This document shows, one piece after another, positions 1 to 10,566 of a stretch of 64,000 bases of DNA. The position numbers and the translations under genes were made by a program. Under the pieces are notes generated by a model. That model had not been told where the DNA came from and made no database searches. It saw only the letters and a list, made by a program, of their open reading frames with translations. The DNA is from Emiliania huxleyi CCMP1516 (lineage: Eukaryota > Haptophyta > Isochrysidales > Noelaerhabdaceae), in the NCBI RefSeq assembly GCF_000372725.1, contig NW_005199694.1, positions 57,297 through 121,296 of the forward strand, read 5' to 3'. Every line of letters starts with the position of its first letter. The stretch's first letter is position 1.

Positions 1-2074
1 CGACCGCCCGCGCGTACGCCACCGCCGCCTCCACCACCGTGGCGAAGGAGCCGATGTGGACATCCTTGCCGTCCACCTTGCGCTGCGCTCGGAAGCGGCC
101 AGAGGCGAGCTCAGTCACGCCTTTGTAGCCGGTGCTACTGCTGCTAGAGAGGTGCAACCGCAAGCCCTCCGCCTCCGCCACCACAGTCGGAGGCTGGTAC
201 TCACCGACCGCCCGCGCGTACGCCACCGCCGCCTGCACCGCCGTGCCGAAGATGCCGATGGAGACCAGCCTTCCGTCCAACCTGCGCTGCGCTCGGAAGC
301 GGCCAGAGTTCGTGAACACGCCCTTGTAGCCGGCGCTGCTGCTGCTGGACAGGTGCAAGCGCAATCCCTCCGCCACCGCCTCCGCCGGCGCCTCGCCGAC
401 CGCCCGCGCAGGGTGGTGCTCGTACACGTTCTTGTAGCCGGTGACGCTGCTGCTCGAGAGGTGCAAACGCAAGCCCTCCGCCTCTGCCGCCACTGTCGGA
501 GGAGGCGGAGGCTGGTAATCGCCGACCGCCCGCGCGTAGGCCACCGCCGCCTCGACCGCCCTGTCGAAGATGCCGAGGTTGACCAATCTCCCGTCCATCT
601 GGTGCTGTGCTCTGAAGCGCGAGCGTTCCCTGCTCACCCCCCGGTAGCCGATGCTGTTGCTGCAGAGGTGCAAACGCAGGCCCTCCGCCACCGCCACCGG
701 CGCCTCCTCGTCCGCAGCCCGCCCGCCGGCGCGGCACGCCGCGCAGAACCAGTCGCCCTCCGGCACCGGCACCCCACACGGCAGCTCAAAGTCGCCCTCG
801 CAGCCGTCGCACACGATCGCCGTCACGATCTCGTCGGGAGACAGCGCCGCCTCTGCCGCCGAGCCCTCCGCCGCGTTCCCTGCCGCGGCTCCCGCCGCCT
901 CGCTGCCCGCCCGCGCGTAAGCCGCCGCCGCCTCCACCGCCGTGTCGAAGGTGCCGAGGCCGACCTGCCTTCCGCCCGCCCTGTGCTGCGCCCAGAAGCG
1001 GCCAGAGGAGCGGTGCTTGAACACGCCCTTGTAGCCGGTGGCGCTGATGCTCGAGAAGTGCAAGCCCTTCGCCTCCGCGGCAACTATCGGAGGCTGGTAC
1101 TCGCCGACCGCCCGCGCGTAAGCCGCCGCCGCCTCCACCGCCGTGTCGAAGCAGCCGATGTAGACCGTCCTTCCGCCCGCCCTGTACTGCGCCTCGAATC
1201 GGCCAGAGGGCTGGTTGGTCACGCCCTTGTAGCCGGTGCTGTTGCTGGAGAGGTGCAGCCGCAGCCCCTCCGCCTCCGCGGCAACTATCGGAGGCTGGTA
1301 CTCGCCGACCGCCCTCGCGTACGCCACCGCCGCCTCCACCGCCGTGTCGAAGTTGCCGAGGGAGACCATCCTTTTTTTCCCCACACTGTGCTGCGCCTCG
1401 AAGCGGCCAGAGGCCTGCCTGTACACGCCCTTGTAGCCGGTGGCGCTGCTGCTGGAGAGGTGCAAGCGCAGCCCCTCCGCCTCTGTCGCCACCTCCTCTC
1501 GCTGCTCCGCCCTCGTGGCCGCACCGAGCCGGCCTCCCCCGTGGCCGCGCAGAACAAGCCGCACTCCCGTGTAGCCGGCGCTGCCCTTGCTCGACAGGCC
1601 CACCGCCGCCGCCGCCGCCGCCGCCGCCGGCAGCGGCGGCGGCACCGGCTCGCAAGCGGCTGGCGCGGCACTCGTCGCAGCGGCTCCCAGCGAGGGGCGG
1701 CGCGGCTGGCCCCAAAAGTTCTGCGGCAGCTTGCGCGCCCGCTTGCTCGAGAGCAGCTCGTGCGGCCCCGCGTGCCCCGCCGGCAGCACGCAGCCAAACA
1801 CGCCGCCGTCTCGCTCGAACGTGTTGCCGCACAGCACTGGCTCGGTGGCGGAGCCGGAGGAGGAGGAGGAGGTATTGCAAGCCGACAAGGGCTGGGCTTC
1901 CGCCGTCGCCGCCGCCGCCGCTGCCGCAACCTTCTCCGCCTCCGCCACCGGGGGCTCTGTCAGCTCCGCCTCCGCAGCCGCCATGCCGTCGCCTCCACCG
2001 TCAAACACGCCGCCGCCGACGGCGGCGACGTCGAGCGTGGCGATCGCTGGCGCCGCTGGATCAGCAGGCTGCTG

Positions 2075-2107
<33 letters not shown>

Positions 2108-2467
2108 AGGCTCCGCCGCGGCGGCGGTTGCGAGCGGAGGCACACCCTGGTCGCCCGGCGCCTCAGCTGCCGCCATGGTTAGCTGGTTCAGATGCAGGTC
2201 GCACCTCTTGTTATCCTCATTCCAGACAAAGAGCACGCGCGTGCCTCCCGCCTTGATCTGCAGCGGAACTATACAGCTCCCGCAGGTGCAGGGCACCCTG
2301 AGCCGCAGCGTGTAGGGCGTGGCCGACGGTTGGAGGTTCTTGATCCGCAGCTTCTTCACGGCTGGGAAGGCGGGATCCTCCTTGTCCACCGCCCGCGTGA
2401 GTTGCCCGTTCTGGACAAGAGTCTGCCAGGAGACTGCGACGGAGTGTGCCGCGACAGAGTGTGCCAT
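1..2467 (-). CDS. AP2-domain repeat protein with half PHD finger, 3' end outside window
   Basis: An uninterrupted minus-strand frame of about 822 codons starts at the ATG at 2467 and runs off the left edge. The N-terminal ~85 residues contain a CTCGSC cysteine cluster, followed by Ala-rich low complexity. From about residue 298 come repeated AP2-like units that open with GYKGV/GYTGV/GYRGV. Their first codons lie near 1576, 1438, 1229, 1033, 649, 437, 331 and 132. Complete units continue with GRFxAQ, a GGRxVxxGxFDTAVEAAxAYARA core and an EYQPP linker. The units at 1576 and 437 are degenerate or shortened. Between units, near 740-830, lies VCDGCEGDF...PEGDWFCAAC, which matches the second half of a PHD finger; the usual His before the third Cys is Glu and the first CxxC half is missing. 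AP2 domains bind DNA in plants and protists, so a nuclear DNA-binding role is inferred. The large plus-strand frame over the same bases is its shadow. Confidence 0.85.
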
Positions 2468-3192
2468 GGCGGTTTTGATGTGCCTGCACGACACTACAAA
2501 AGAATTTCTCTTTTTCTTCTTCGCACTCTCCCTGCGAACGCGCACCCCCCCTAGCTAGGGGTCAGGGCTCTCTAGCCCGTAGCCCGATACCGATCATCCG
2601 GCCCGCTGGATGCGCTTCTCAGCTCCCCGGCCCTGGATGTGAGGTTACTGACTGCACTCCAAGTGCTCCAAGTGCTCCAAAACAAGTCTCTCTCACAGCA
2701 GACAGGCTCGACACAGGTGCGAACTGGCGCGTGCTAGTACTATCACAGCACACAGGCACACCACCGGAGCCGCCTAAGCGACTCCGTTAAGAGCGGCAAT
2801 GCACTTAGCACCGTGCACAATGCCGCTGTCCCCGCACGCTAGCTCGTTCACCGAAAAAGAATAAGCTCGAGCCTGGGAATAGGACCGCCGCAAGCGGCGT
2901 GGCGTGGGGCGGTTGAAATTACGCGAACTGGACACCGCTCCCTCCACCGGCACCGCTCGTCCGCTCCTGCGTCAGGCTGCAACCGCCCTCTCTCCCCCCC
3001 TCTGAGCAGCAGCTGCACCGCTCCCCCGCCATGCCCGCCCCCCCCCCCTTTTAACCCCAGACTCTCCTCTGAGGTGGGGGTGAACAAAGGAGATGCGCAC
3101 GGCGCTGCTGGCATCCTGAGCCGAGATATAGACGGGACACCTGCTTCTTGCCTCAATGCACGGATGAACAGGGACGACCTCTGGGCCAACTC
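2468..3192. other. Intergenic sequence with dispersed repeat copy
   Basis: I see no gene. The segment about 2540-2690 is an inverted copy of 25445-25600; shared parts include TGCACTCCAAGTGCTCC and GCCCGCTGGATGCGC. The rest is upstream sequence of the AP2 gene and the edge of the assembly gap. Confidence 0.6.
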
Positions 3193-3365
3193 NNNNNNNN
3201 NNNNNNNNNNNNNNNNNNNNNNNNNNNNNNNNNNNNNNNNNNNNNNNNNNNNNNNNNNNNNNNNNNNNNNNNNNNNNNNNNNNNNNNNNNNNNNNNNNNN
3301 NNNNNNNNNNNNNNNNNNNNNNNNNNNNNNNNNNNNNNNNNNNNNNNNNNNNNNNNNNNNNNNNN
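3193..3365. other. Assembly gap (N run)
   Basis: A run of N lies just downstream of the LRR gene. Any frame that crosses it is meaningless. Confidence 0.99.
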
Positions 3366-3387
3366 CGCCGGCCGGGGCTGGAGAGGC

Positions 3388-4657
3388 TCAGACCAGCCTG
3401 ATGCCGCGCTCCTCGCACACGGCCACCAGCTCAGGCTCCTGGTGGCCCACGCCGAGCAGCTGCACGCGAGGGGAGGTGCGATGAGCATTGGGCGGGGGAG
3501 GGGCGAGCAGCGAGGGGGGCGTCTCGCGCCTTCAAGCTCGGGGCGGCCCCCTCCTTGCCAAGGGCGGCGGCCAGCGCCTTGCAGCCCTCGTCGCCAATCT
3601 GGTTGAAGCGGAGACTGAGCGTCTCGAGCCGCGGCGCTGCCCCCTCCTTGCCGAGGGCGGCGGCCAGCGCCTTGCAGCCCTCGTCGCCAATCTTGTTGTC
3701 GTCGAGAATGAGCTCCTCGAGCCGCGGCGCTGCCCCGCTCGCGAGGACCTCCGCCAGCTGCGCCGCCTCCGCGTCGCCCCAGCCGAGGTCGTAGTAGATC
3801 AGCTCGGTCGCCTTGCCAAACTGCTCCTCGAAGGCGGCCTCGTACAGCCGCTTCACCAGCGGCTTGTCGTCCTTGCCGTTGGTGAAGCTCTTCTTCTCAA
3901 GCTCCGCCGCGAACGCAGACGGCAGCAGCGGAGGGCGCCGGCCGCCGTCCTGGGTGCAGTCGGCTCGGAGGCTCCAGAAGTCATACTCCTTGCCGGCGCG
4001 CATCTTGCCGAGGTCGAGGGAGAGCCGGCCAGACTTTGTCAGGCCCGCCCAGCACTGCTCCGTGTAGCACCAGCCGCGGTCAAAGTACTTGGCCACGTTG
4101 GTGCCATCGGCCTGCATCTCCGCCTTGTGGCCGTCCGGGAAGGAGGTCAGCCGCAGCACGATCGTGTGCCGGTGGGAGTAGAGCGTGCCGAGGCAGCCCA
4201 AACCCTCCTTGAAGAGCGCGTTCTGCTCCTCGGTGCGCAGGACGCCGTTGGGGGGGTCGGGGTGCTGGTGCAGCGAGCCGAAGTCCCAAAAGACGCCGAG
4301 CCGCGGGATGAGAGTGAGCAGGACCTTGAGCGCCTTCGCGACGCGGGCGAGGTTGGCTCCGAGCGGGTCGGGGTGGTCCTTGGTCAGCCACGGGTAGGAG
4401 AGCGCTCCGACGGGAAGCCACGGGACGTCGCTGGTCGCCTCGACGAGGTCGGCGAGGGAGAGGAAGGCCTCTTTGGGCAGCGCCTGACGGTGGGTGAGGA
4501 CGCCGCCCGCCTCGGCGTGGCGGATGATCCACTGCGCGTCGAGGAGGGCGGCGGCGCCGCTCGCGAGGACACGCTCCAGGTCGCCGCCGCCGAGCTTGCG
4601 CCACCGCGCCAGCTTCTCCTCGTAGGTCAGACCCGGCTTGCTCGTGCCGCAGCCCAT
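3388..4657 (-). CDS. LRR protein with N-myristoylation-type N-terminus, two exons
   Basis: Exon 1 is 4657-3530, the intron is 3529-3460 (70 nt, GC donor, AG acceptor) and exon 2 is 3459-3388, giving 399 residues. The protein starts MGCGTSKP, with Gly2 and Cys3 followed by Ser/Thr, which suits N-myristoylation plus palmitoylation and so membrane attachment. Residues ~75-220 form a conserved-looking algal domain with SYPWLTKDHPDP, FWDFGSLHQ and RGWCYTEQ. After ~residue 290 come ribonuclease-inhibitor-type leucine-rich repeats of the form LEELILDDNKIGDEGCKALA. Without splicing the frame drifts into Arg-rich nonsense; with the GC-AG intron it finishes as LLGVGHQEPELVAVCEERGI plus two residues, a plausible LRR cap. 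It is probably a membrane-anchored scaffold or signalling protein; the partner is unknown. Confidence 0.82.
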
Positions 4658-4714
4658 CGCTTCGCCTGCCTGTGTAAGGCCGATCGACTTTGAGCACCGT
4701 GTACATGGGGCGTC

Positions 4715-5365
4715 ACGTTGAGTCGTCTCAGTCTCACGTGAATTCGTCCCTGTCTCACTCTCAGCGTCTCAGCGGTGTCTCAACAGATCCATCACTCCGT
4801 CTCACTTCCGTCTCACTTCCGTCTCTCCTTCCTGCCGTCTCAGCGGTGTCTCAACAGATCCATCACTCCGTCTCACTTCCGTCTCACGCAGTCTCTTCCT
4901 GCCTTCTCGTCCGTCTCAAGCGCGACAGGCTCCCGAGAGTGCCCGAGAGCGCCCGAGAGCGCCCGAGAGTGCCCGAGAGTGCCCAGATTGCCCGAGAGTA
5001 CCCGTGCAACGTCGTGATGTGGGGGGCAGTGGGAGGCGCCCGAGAATGCCCGAGATTGCCCGAGGTTGCGTGCTTGGGCTCCTGCCACTGCCCCGAGGTG
5101 ACCACTGCACATCAGACCACATCACGAGGGCGATCTCGGGTACTCTCGGGCGCCTGCCACACTGCCCCGACCACCTCATGAGGTTGCACGGGTTATCTTG
5201 GGCAATCTCGGCACTCTCGGGAGCCTGCCGCGCTGAGACGGACGAGAAGGCAGTCAGAGACGGAAGTGAGACGGAAGTGAGACGGAGTGATGGATCTATT
5301 GAGACACCGCTGAGACGCTGAGAGTGAGACAGGGACGAATTCACGTGAGACTGAGACGACTCACC
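4715..5365. repeat. Long imperfect foldback (inverted repeat) of ~650 bp
   Basis: The left arm from ~4720 (GTCGTCTCAGTCTCACGTGA...) is the reverse complement of the right arm ending ~5364. Pairing continues inwards through the GTCTCAGCGGTGTCTCAA block and the CGAGAGTGCC/CCCGAGATTGCC blocks almost to the centre (~5090). The left arm also carries an internal direct duplication of the GTCTCAGCGG...CTTCCGTCTCAC block. No coding content is evident. A foldback transposon relic or hairpin-RNA source is inferred. Confidence 0.75.
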
Positions 5366-5449
5366 AAAATTTCCCTCTTGGTGTACATGTAGTCTCTCTC
5401 TCTCCGCGTGTATTTTTTTTTGAGCTTAGCCTTCGATGTGGCTCCGCAG

Positions 5450-5735
5450 CGCGGCTGGCACTCGTCGCAGAGGCCTCACCTTCGAAAAGTCGGGCATGGC
5501 TCCACCCGCAACTTGCTCGCTAACACGCGCGCACCGCCGAGCCTGCGGCGGGCGCGCTGCGGCCGCACGTCTAACTTCGTCATAGTGCCACGACGTGCGG
5601 CCTAGATTTAGCCCACGCGCCTCTGCTCGCAAACACTCACCCATTGAATTGTCACTGCCCGTGAGTGCGAGATTAGGGCTAGCCGCAGGCAGCTAGCCCG
5701 TGAGGAGAGCGTCCATAGACACCTCACTTAGACCC
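5450..5735 (-). repeat. Dispersed ~290-bp repeat, copy A
   Basis: The reverse complement aligns over nearly its whole length to 8282-8575, and in part to 34303-34450. Shared blocks include GCGAGCAGA, a TGGCACTATGAC/TGGCATATGAC motif, GCGGCCGCAGC and ACGAGTGCCAG. No reading frame is conserved between copies, so it is a non-coding mobile repeat, SINE- or MITE-like by inference. Confidence 0.7.
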
Positions 5736-5924
5736 CACACACGGTCTCGTCCGTGCCTCGCCGGCCGGAGAGATTGCTGGAGGTAGAGCAAGCCTGCTCT
5801 AGCCTCGCATGTCACTTCCTGTCGTCTGTTGTTTGAGTTGTGCCCTTGTTTGTGCCCTTGGCACCGTGGAGTGCTGGGGGGGGCGACAGGGAGGATGTGG
5901 CCCTGAGTTATGTGTACGCCGACT

Positions 5925-6240
5925 CAGGGTGTGTGGCAGCCCGCTGGCTGTGTGTCTTGTGAGCTTGTTTGTGTCTGTGTGTCGCTCGTGCGTGTCGTCA
6001 TCATCTGTCCAGCGTCCACCCATACCGCGTTGGTGTCCAGTCCGAGCCTGGCTGTTCTTCACCTTTGTACCTACCTACCTACTTCGATGTGGCAGCCAGC
6101 TGGCTGTGTGTCTTGTGAGCTTGTTTGTGTCTGTGTGTCGCTCGTGCGTGTCGTCATCATCTGTCCAGCGTCCACCCATACCGCGTTGGTGTCCAGTCCG
6201 AGCCTGGCTGTTCTTCACCTTTGTACCTACCGACCTTTGA
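5925..6240 (+). repeat. Tandem duplication, ~156-bp unit x2
   Basis: Two almost identical units start near 5931 and 6088, containing GGCTGTGTGTCTTGTGAGC, TCCACCCATACCGCG and TTCACCTTTGTACCTACC. A diverged third copy lies at about 51940-52110. Confidence 0.85.
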
Positions 6241-6529
6241 TGTTATGAAAACAAAACGGCGGACATGGCATATCGCTCTCGGGCTCACAGACATCCCTCA
6301 CACCCGCGCACACCCGCCGCCCCCGCGCGCGCGCCCCACCCCGGCCGGGAGAAAGGGGAGTGACAGTTTGGGACGGCAACAGAACGAGTATGTTGAGTCC
6401 TGGCTCAACAACGCAGATAACAAGAGGGGGTGGTACGGCTCACAGGTCCGGCTCACGCGCCTCGAGCTCGCCAATCTACCGCACTGAGCACTTCCGCCCC
6501 CTCGCTCCCAACCCATCCACCCCGCCCCG

Positions 6530-6672
6530 GGCCGCGCCGCGCGATCTCGGGCGATCTCGCGCTATCTCGGGCGATCTCGGGGCCGCGCCGCGCTATCTCG
6601 GGCGATCTCGCGCTATCTCAGGCGATCTCGGGGCCGCGCCGCGCTATCTCGGGCGATCTCGGAGCGTCGCTC
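6530..6672 (+). repeat. GATCTCGGGC minisatellite
   Basis: About 140 bp of repeated GATCTCGGGC/TATCTCGGGC units alternate with GGGGCCGCGCCGCG. Similar GATCTCGGGT units fill an intron of the polyamine oxidase gene near 54250. Confidence 0.8.
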
Positions 6673-6797
6673 GCGCGGCGTCACACCTGCTCAAAAAGGA
6701 AGGAGGTTGGAGGCAGGAGGTCACGCCCCATCCAGAGCGCCGCCGTCGCCAAGTCCGGGTGGGGGCAGGAGGGTGAGCGTGCAGCAGTCTGCTTCTA

Positions 6798-7772
6798 GGG
6801 CAGCGCTCCCTTGGCGGTCGTGCGCGGCGGGCCGTCGACGTAGACGCCGTCGGCCGCGAGTGTCTGCGCCGCGCGCTGCAGAAGCGGCTCCCACGCCCGC
6901 CTACCAGGCGGGACCCGCTGTACTCGACTCGTCTCTCTGCTCACGGCGGGCGGCTGCGAGCTGCGCGCTTTGCGGTCGGCGGCGGCGGAGACGAGCCGAG
7001 CAAGCCGTAGGCGCGCGCGCACTCGTCGAGCAGCTTGAGCGCCGCGGCGACGCGCGGCACCTAGACAGGAAGGGCGTGCGCCCCTAGGGAGCGGAGGCTG
7101 TGAACCGGAGCACCTCTTGCGACGCGCGGCCGCACCCCTGGGAATGTCCACAGGGCGGGGGCGGAGGCGTCGGCCATGCGGACGCAATACGCGCCGGTGG
7201 CGTCGAGTTGCAGCTCCGCCGGCATCATCACCAGCGGGTGGTCAATCACGGTCGACGCGTCCACACGCCAGCGCACGAGGCCGACGCCGACGGTGAGCTG
7301 CGCGCCTCGCCCCTCGCGCAACGCCTCCTGGTGGGAGGAGAAGAGGGAGGCGTAGGCCGCACACGCCGCCTGGGCGGCCGGCGAGCGGTCGTCGTGGTCC
7401 ATGCCGGGACGGCTCGGCAGCCGCGGGCACGTCATCCTCATCCGCCATCATCGCGACGACAGGCCGCTGCGCCTTGAGCTGCTTGCCGGTGGTGGGGTCG
7501 CGCGATGCGACGGTCCGCTCCGCCTCCTTCAGCTTGTCCAGGAAGCCCTCGTGCAGCATCACTCCGATGTCGTCACCAGCAGCCTTTGCGGCATCAGCAG
7601 GGCCGCGCAAGGCCAGGCGCGGCTCGAGGTCGCGGCGCGAGACCTCGTTGAGCTCCTTGGTGTACTCGACGAGCGCGATCAGCCGGCGAGCCGCCTCCTC
7701 CTGGTCCTGCGCGAGATCGCCCATCCAGGACACGGCTGAGCCAAAGTGGTTTTTCGAACCGCACCGCCCCAA
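6798..7772 (-). pseudogene. Broken or poorly assembled gene, possibly related to helicase-family N-terminal regions
   Basis: Two minus-strand frames overlap near 7400-7440. The upstream frame (from ~7740) reads GDLAQDQEEAARRLIALVEY... to VVAMMADEDD. The downstream frame continues PGMDHDDRSPAAQAACAAYA, then SLFSSHQEALREG and LTVGVGLVRWRVDASTVIDH. Joining them needs a one-base shift. A third piece near 6800-6890 reads WEPLLQRAAQTLAADGVYVD before its stop. The GVGLVRW-type strand after a YxxLF...Q helix resembles the N-terminal region of large AAA/SF1 helicase-like proteins, from memory of the family. Either there are indels in the assembly, very short introns, or the gene has decayed. Start and exon limits are not resolved. 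Confidence 0.4.
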
Positions 7773-9066
7773 ACCTGGAGAGCTGAATCAGGTTCCGCTG
7801 AGCTGCTGTGAGGCTCTAGGACTGCCTCTGCAAGGGGCCCCTCCAATCTCCTGCCCCACCGCTTGGTAGCAGGTAGCATCGACGGGTGGCCTTGCCTCCC
7901 ACATCGATGTAAATGCTCTCCAGAAGACTTGAGTTGTGGTAATGGCGAGGGCGTCAGTGGCGAGGGCAGCGGTGACGATCGATGGTGGCGGGCTCGCAAG
8001 AGGAGTCTCTGGGATGGCGGAGATCATCAAGAGGAGTCTCTGGGATGGCGGAGATCGTGACGTCGGTGTTGGAAGGGGCGGAGAGGGCGGTCTCGGGAAC
8101 CGTACCCGTACTACTCAAAAGTACAATATACTTTCTCACAGCACTAGCGAGATTTCGCGCGGAGGGCGTAGTGAAGCGCTGGGGCGCTCACTGTGTGTTA
8201 TTCGGGTGGGGATCCATCAGTGGTAACCGGCTTTAGTCACAGATCCAAGCTCAGACGCCACACCAACACCACAAACACGCTCACTTCAGGTGTCTATAGA
8301 CGCTCCCTCACAGGCTAGCGGCCTACTGCTAGCCCTAACTCGCACTCATCGGGGTGATGTCAATTCATTGTATGAGTGTTCGCGAGCAGAAGCTCGTGTG
8401 CTGATCTAGGCCTCACGCCGTGGCATATGACTTGGGAGGCGTGCGACCGCAGCGCGCCCCCCCGCCGTAAGCTCGACGGGGCGCGCATGTCAGCGAGAGG
8501 GTTGCGGGTACCGGGTAGAGCCATACAATACCGACTTTTTCGAAGACGAGCCCCGCGCCACGAGTGCCAGACGTGCCTTCGCGGGAGCCGCCTTCGAGCC
8601 GCGTCCCATCAGCCGCCGCGGCGCAATGCGCCGCGGACCGCCCGCGGGCACGATCCCGCCGTCCGTTCGGACCACCCACGTATGACGACAGTCGCCGCCC
8701 TCGTGACGCTCGGCCTCGCCTTCACGGCGCCCCCGCCAGCCGCCTCGCGCCGCCGCGCGTCTCGTCTGCTCGGATGATGTGCGCCGCGGTCATGCCTGAG
8801 ACGCCGCCGGCTCTCGAGTCCGACTGCGGCTTTGTCCTTTGACGACCACGTGCCTCTCTCGATCGCGCTGCAGTCCGGCGACTTTCTGGAGGCGCGGCCG
8901 CCCGGACCGCCCGCGACAACGCACACCGCCTGCCCTCGCCACACATCAGTGAGGGAGGGTGAGACGATGAGGGTCCCGCACCGGAAGCGGCAGCCCAATT
9001 CCTGGAGCCCCCCCCACGCCCAAAAAACTCCAAAGCAACACTCGGTGACACTCAGCATAGAGCTCT
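7773..9066. other. Intergenic, includes dispersed repeat copy B
   Basis: Positions 7985-8075 hold a short tandem duplication of GAGGAGTCTCTGGGATGGCG. 8282-8575 is the repeat listed separately. A short ATG frame at 8682-8777 (MTTVAALVTLGLAFTAPPPA) looks like a leader peptide but has no convincing continuation, so I do not call it a gene. 8850-9066 is probably the promoter and 5' UTR of the selenocysteine lyase gene. Confidence 0.5.
8282..8575 (+). repeat. Dispersed ~290-bp repeat, copy B
   Basis: Plus-strand copy of the family at 5450-5735 (opposite orientation) and 34303-34450. It includes CGCACTCATCGGGGTGATG, GTTCGCGAGCAGAAGC and GCCACGAGTGCCAG. Confidence 0.7.
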
Positions 9067-10341
9067 ATGAGCAGCATCGGCTCGCCCCTGCCTCGCGCGC
9101 CTGAGCACGGCGACTGCGTCTACCTCGACTACCAGGCGACGACGCCGGTGTGGCCCGAAGTGGCTGCCGCAATGACTCCGTACCTCACGCACCACTGGGG
9201 AAACCCCAGCTCCGGCCACGCCTTTGGTCGCCCGTGCGGCGCCGCCATCGTCCAGGCCCGCGCTGCGGTGGCGGAGCTCATCGGCGCTGAGCCCTCGGAG
9301 ATCTGCTTCACGGGCTGCGGCTCCGAGTCCGACAACTTTGCCATTGTCGGCGCGCTGGAGATGGAGGAGGCGCGGCGGCGAGGTGCGGGAGGGGCGGCGC
9401 TGCCTCGGCCGCACGTGGTCGCCTCGAATATCGAGCACCCGGCGGTGGAGCTGTGCATCGAGGCTCTCTGTGCGGCGGGACGGCTCGATGCCACCTACGT
9501 GCCCGTGGACGAAGAGGGCTTGGTCAGCGCGGAGGCGGTGGCGGCAGCGACGACAGAGCAGACGTTTCTGGTGAGCGTGATGCACTCGAACAACGAGGTT
9601 GGGTCGGTGCAGCCGGTCCGCCAGATTGCCGATGCGGTCAGGGCTCTGAGGCCTTCCGTCCTCGTTCACACCGACGCGGCGCAGTCGATTGGAAAGGTGG
9701 ACGTGGACACGCGTGCGCTCGGGGTCGACTTGCTCACGCTGGTGGGGCACAAGTTTGGGGCGCCCAAGGGCATCGCCGCGCTCTACATCCGAAGCGGCCT
9801 CGCGCTCCCCCGCATGATACACGGCGGCGGGCAGGAGAGCGGGCGGCGCGCCGGCACCGAGTGCACGCCGATGGTTGTCGCTCTCGGCACCGCCGCCGCG
9901 ATTGCGCGCGCCGAGGCGGCGCCGCTGCGGGAGCACATGAGGCGCACGCGGGACGCGCTCGAGAGCGCCCTTGTCGAGCGGCTGCCCGCTGGGTCGACGA
10001 GGGTCAACGGGCCTGCCGACGCGAGCCGGAGGCTGCCAAACACGCTCTCGATCGGCCTGCGCGACGTGCGGGCCGCCGAGCTGCTCGAGACCCTCTCCGA
10101 GCGCCTCGCCGCCTCGGCGGGCGCCGCGTGCCACGCCAACGCCGCCTCCGTCTCGGCGGTGCTGCGCGCGCTGCGCGTGCCGCCCGAGTTTGCGGTGGGC
10201 ACCCTCCGCCTGTCCACCGGCCGGCACACCACCCTCGAAGAGGTGGCGCTCGCGGCGGACCTGATCGCCGAGGAGGCTCGGCGCCAGTGGGGGCAAGGCG
10301 ACGGAGCAGCAGGGAAGGTCTCCGACAGCGGGCCAAGTTGA
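9067..10341 (+). CDS. SCLY: Selenocysteine lyase / NifS-like PLP-dependent cysteine desulfurase
   Basis: A single-exon 424-residue protein of the class V aminotransferase fold. Visible hallmarks are YLDYQATTP near the N-terminus, the SNIEHPAV segment (His124), HTDAAQ (Asp203, Gln206), the PLP Schiff-base lysine Lys229 in LVGHKFGAPKG, GGGQESGRRAGTE, and the active-site cysteine Cys355 in ASAGAACHAN. The GAACH context and the following VLRALRVP...GTLRLSTGRHTT match animal/protist selenocysteine lyases better than the SGSACTS loop of IscS. The enzyme removes Se (or S) from selenocysteine (or cysteine) to give alanine, feeding selenophosphate or Fe-S synthesis. No targeting leader is obvious, so it is probably cytosolic. 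General cysteine desulfurase remains the alternative. Confidence 0.82.
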   Translation: MSSIGSPLPRAPEHGDCVYLDYQATTPVWPEVAAAMTPYLTHHWGNPSSGHAFGRPCGAAIVQARAAVAELIGAEPSEICFTGCGSESDNFAIVGALEMEEARRRGAGGAALPRPHVVASNIEHPAVELCIEALCAAGRLDATYVPVDEEGLVSAEAVAAATTEQTFLVSVMHSNNEVGSVQPVRQIADAVRALRPSVLVHTDAAQSIGKVDVDTRALGVDLLTLVGHKFGAPKGIAALYIRSGLALPRMIHGGGQESGRRAGTECTPMVVALGTAAAIARAEAAPLREHMRRTRDALESALVERLPAGSTRVNGPADASRRLPNTLSIGLRDVRAAELLETLSERLAASAGAACHANAASVSAVLRALRVPPEFAVGTLRLSTGRHTTLEEVALAADLIAEEARRQWGQGDGAAGKVSDSGPS

Positions 10342-10566
10342 CACACGTGTTCACTCACAGGCCAACGGGTACATGTCCGGGGTAGCGCCGGCGCGCGCTC
10401 CGCGCGCGAAATCCAGGTGCCCGTACTATGCTCATAGCCAAAACCTCATTTCATGTTGAGCGGATGAGCGGTATGGGTTTCAAATTTGGGAAAAATCTGG
10501 ATGCACCACTTGGCAGGCAGCATATGCGCCACCGCGCCCCAAACCGGGAAAGCAAACGCTCCTTTC

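Noticed and set aside
56-2182. A 708-codon plus-strand frame over the left edge
   Set aside because: It is the antisense shadow of the minus-strand AP2 repeats; its Arg/His/Leu-rich composition is that of a GC-rich complement and it has no domain.
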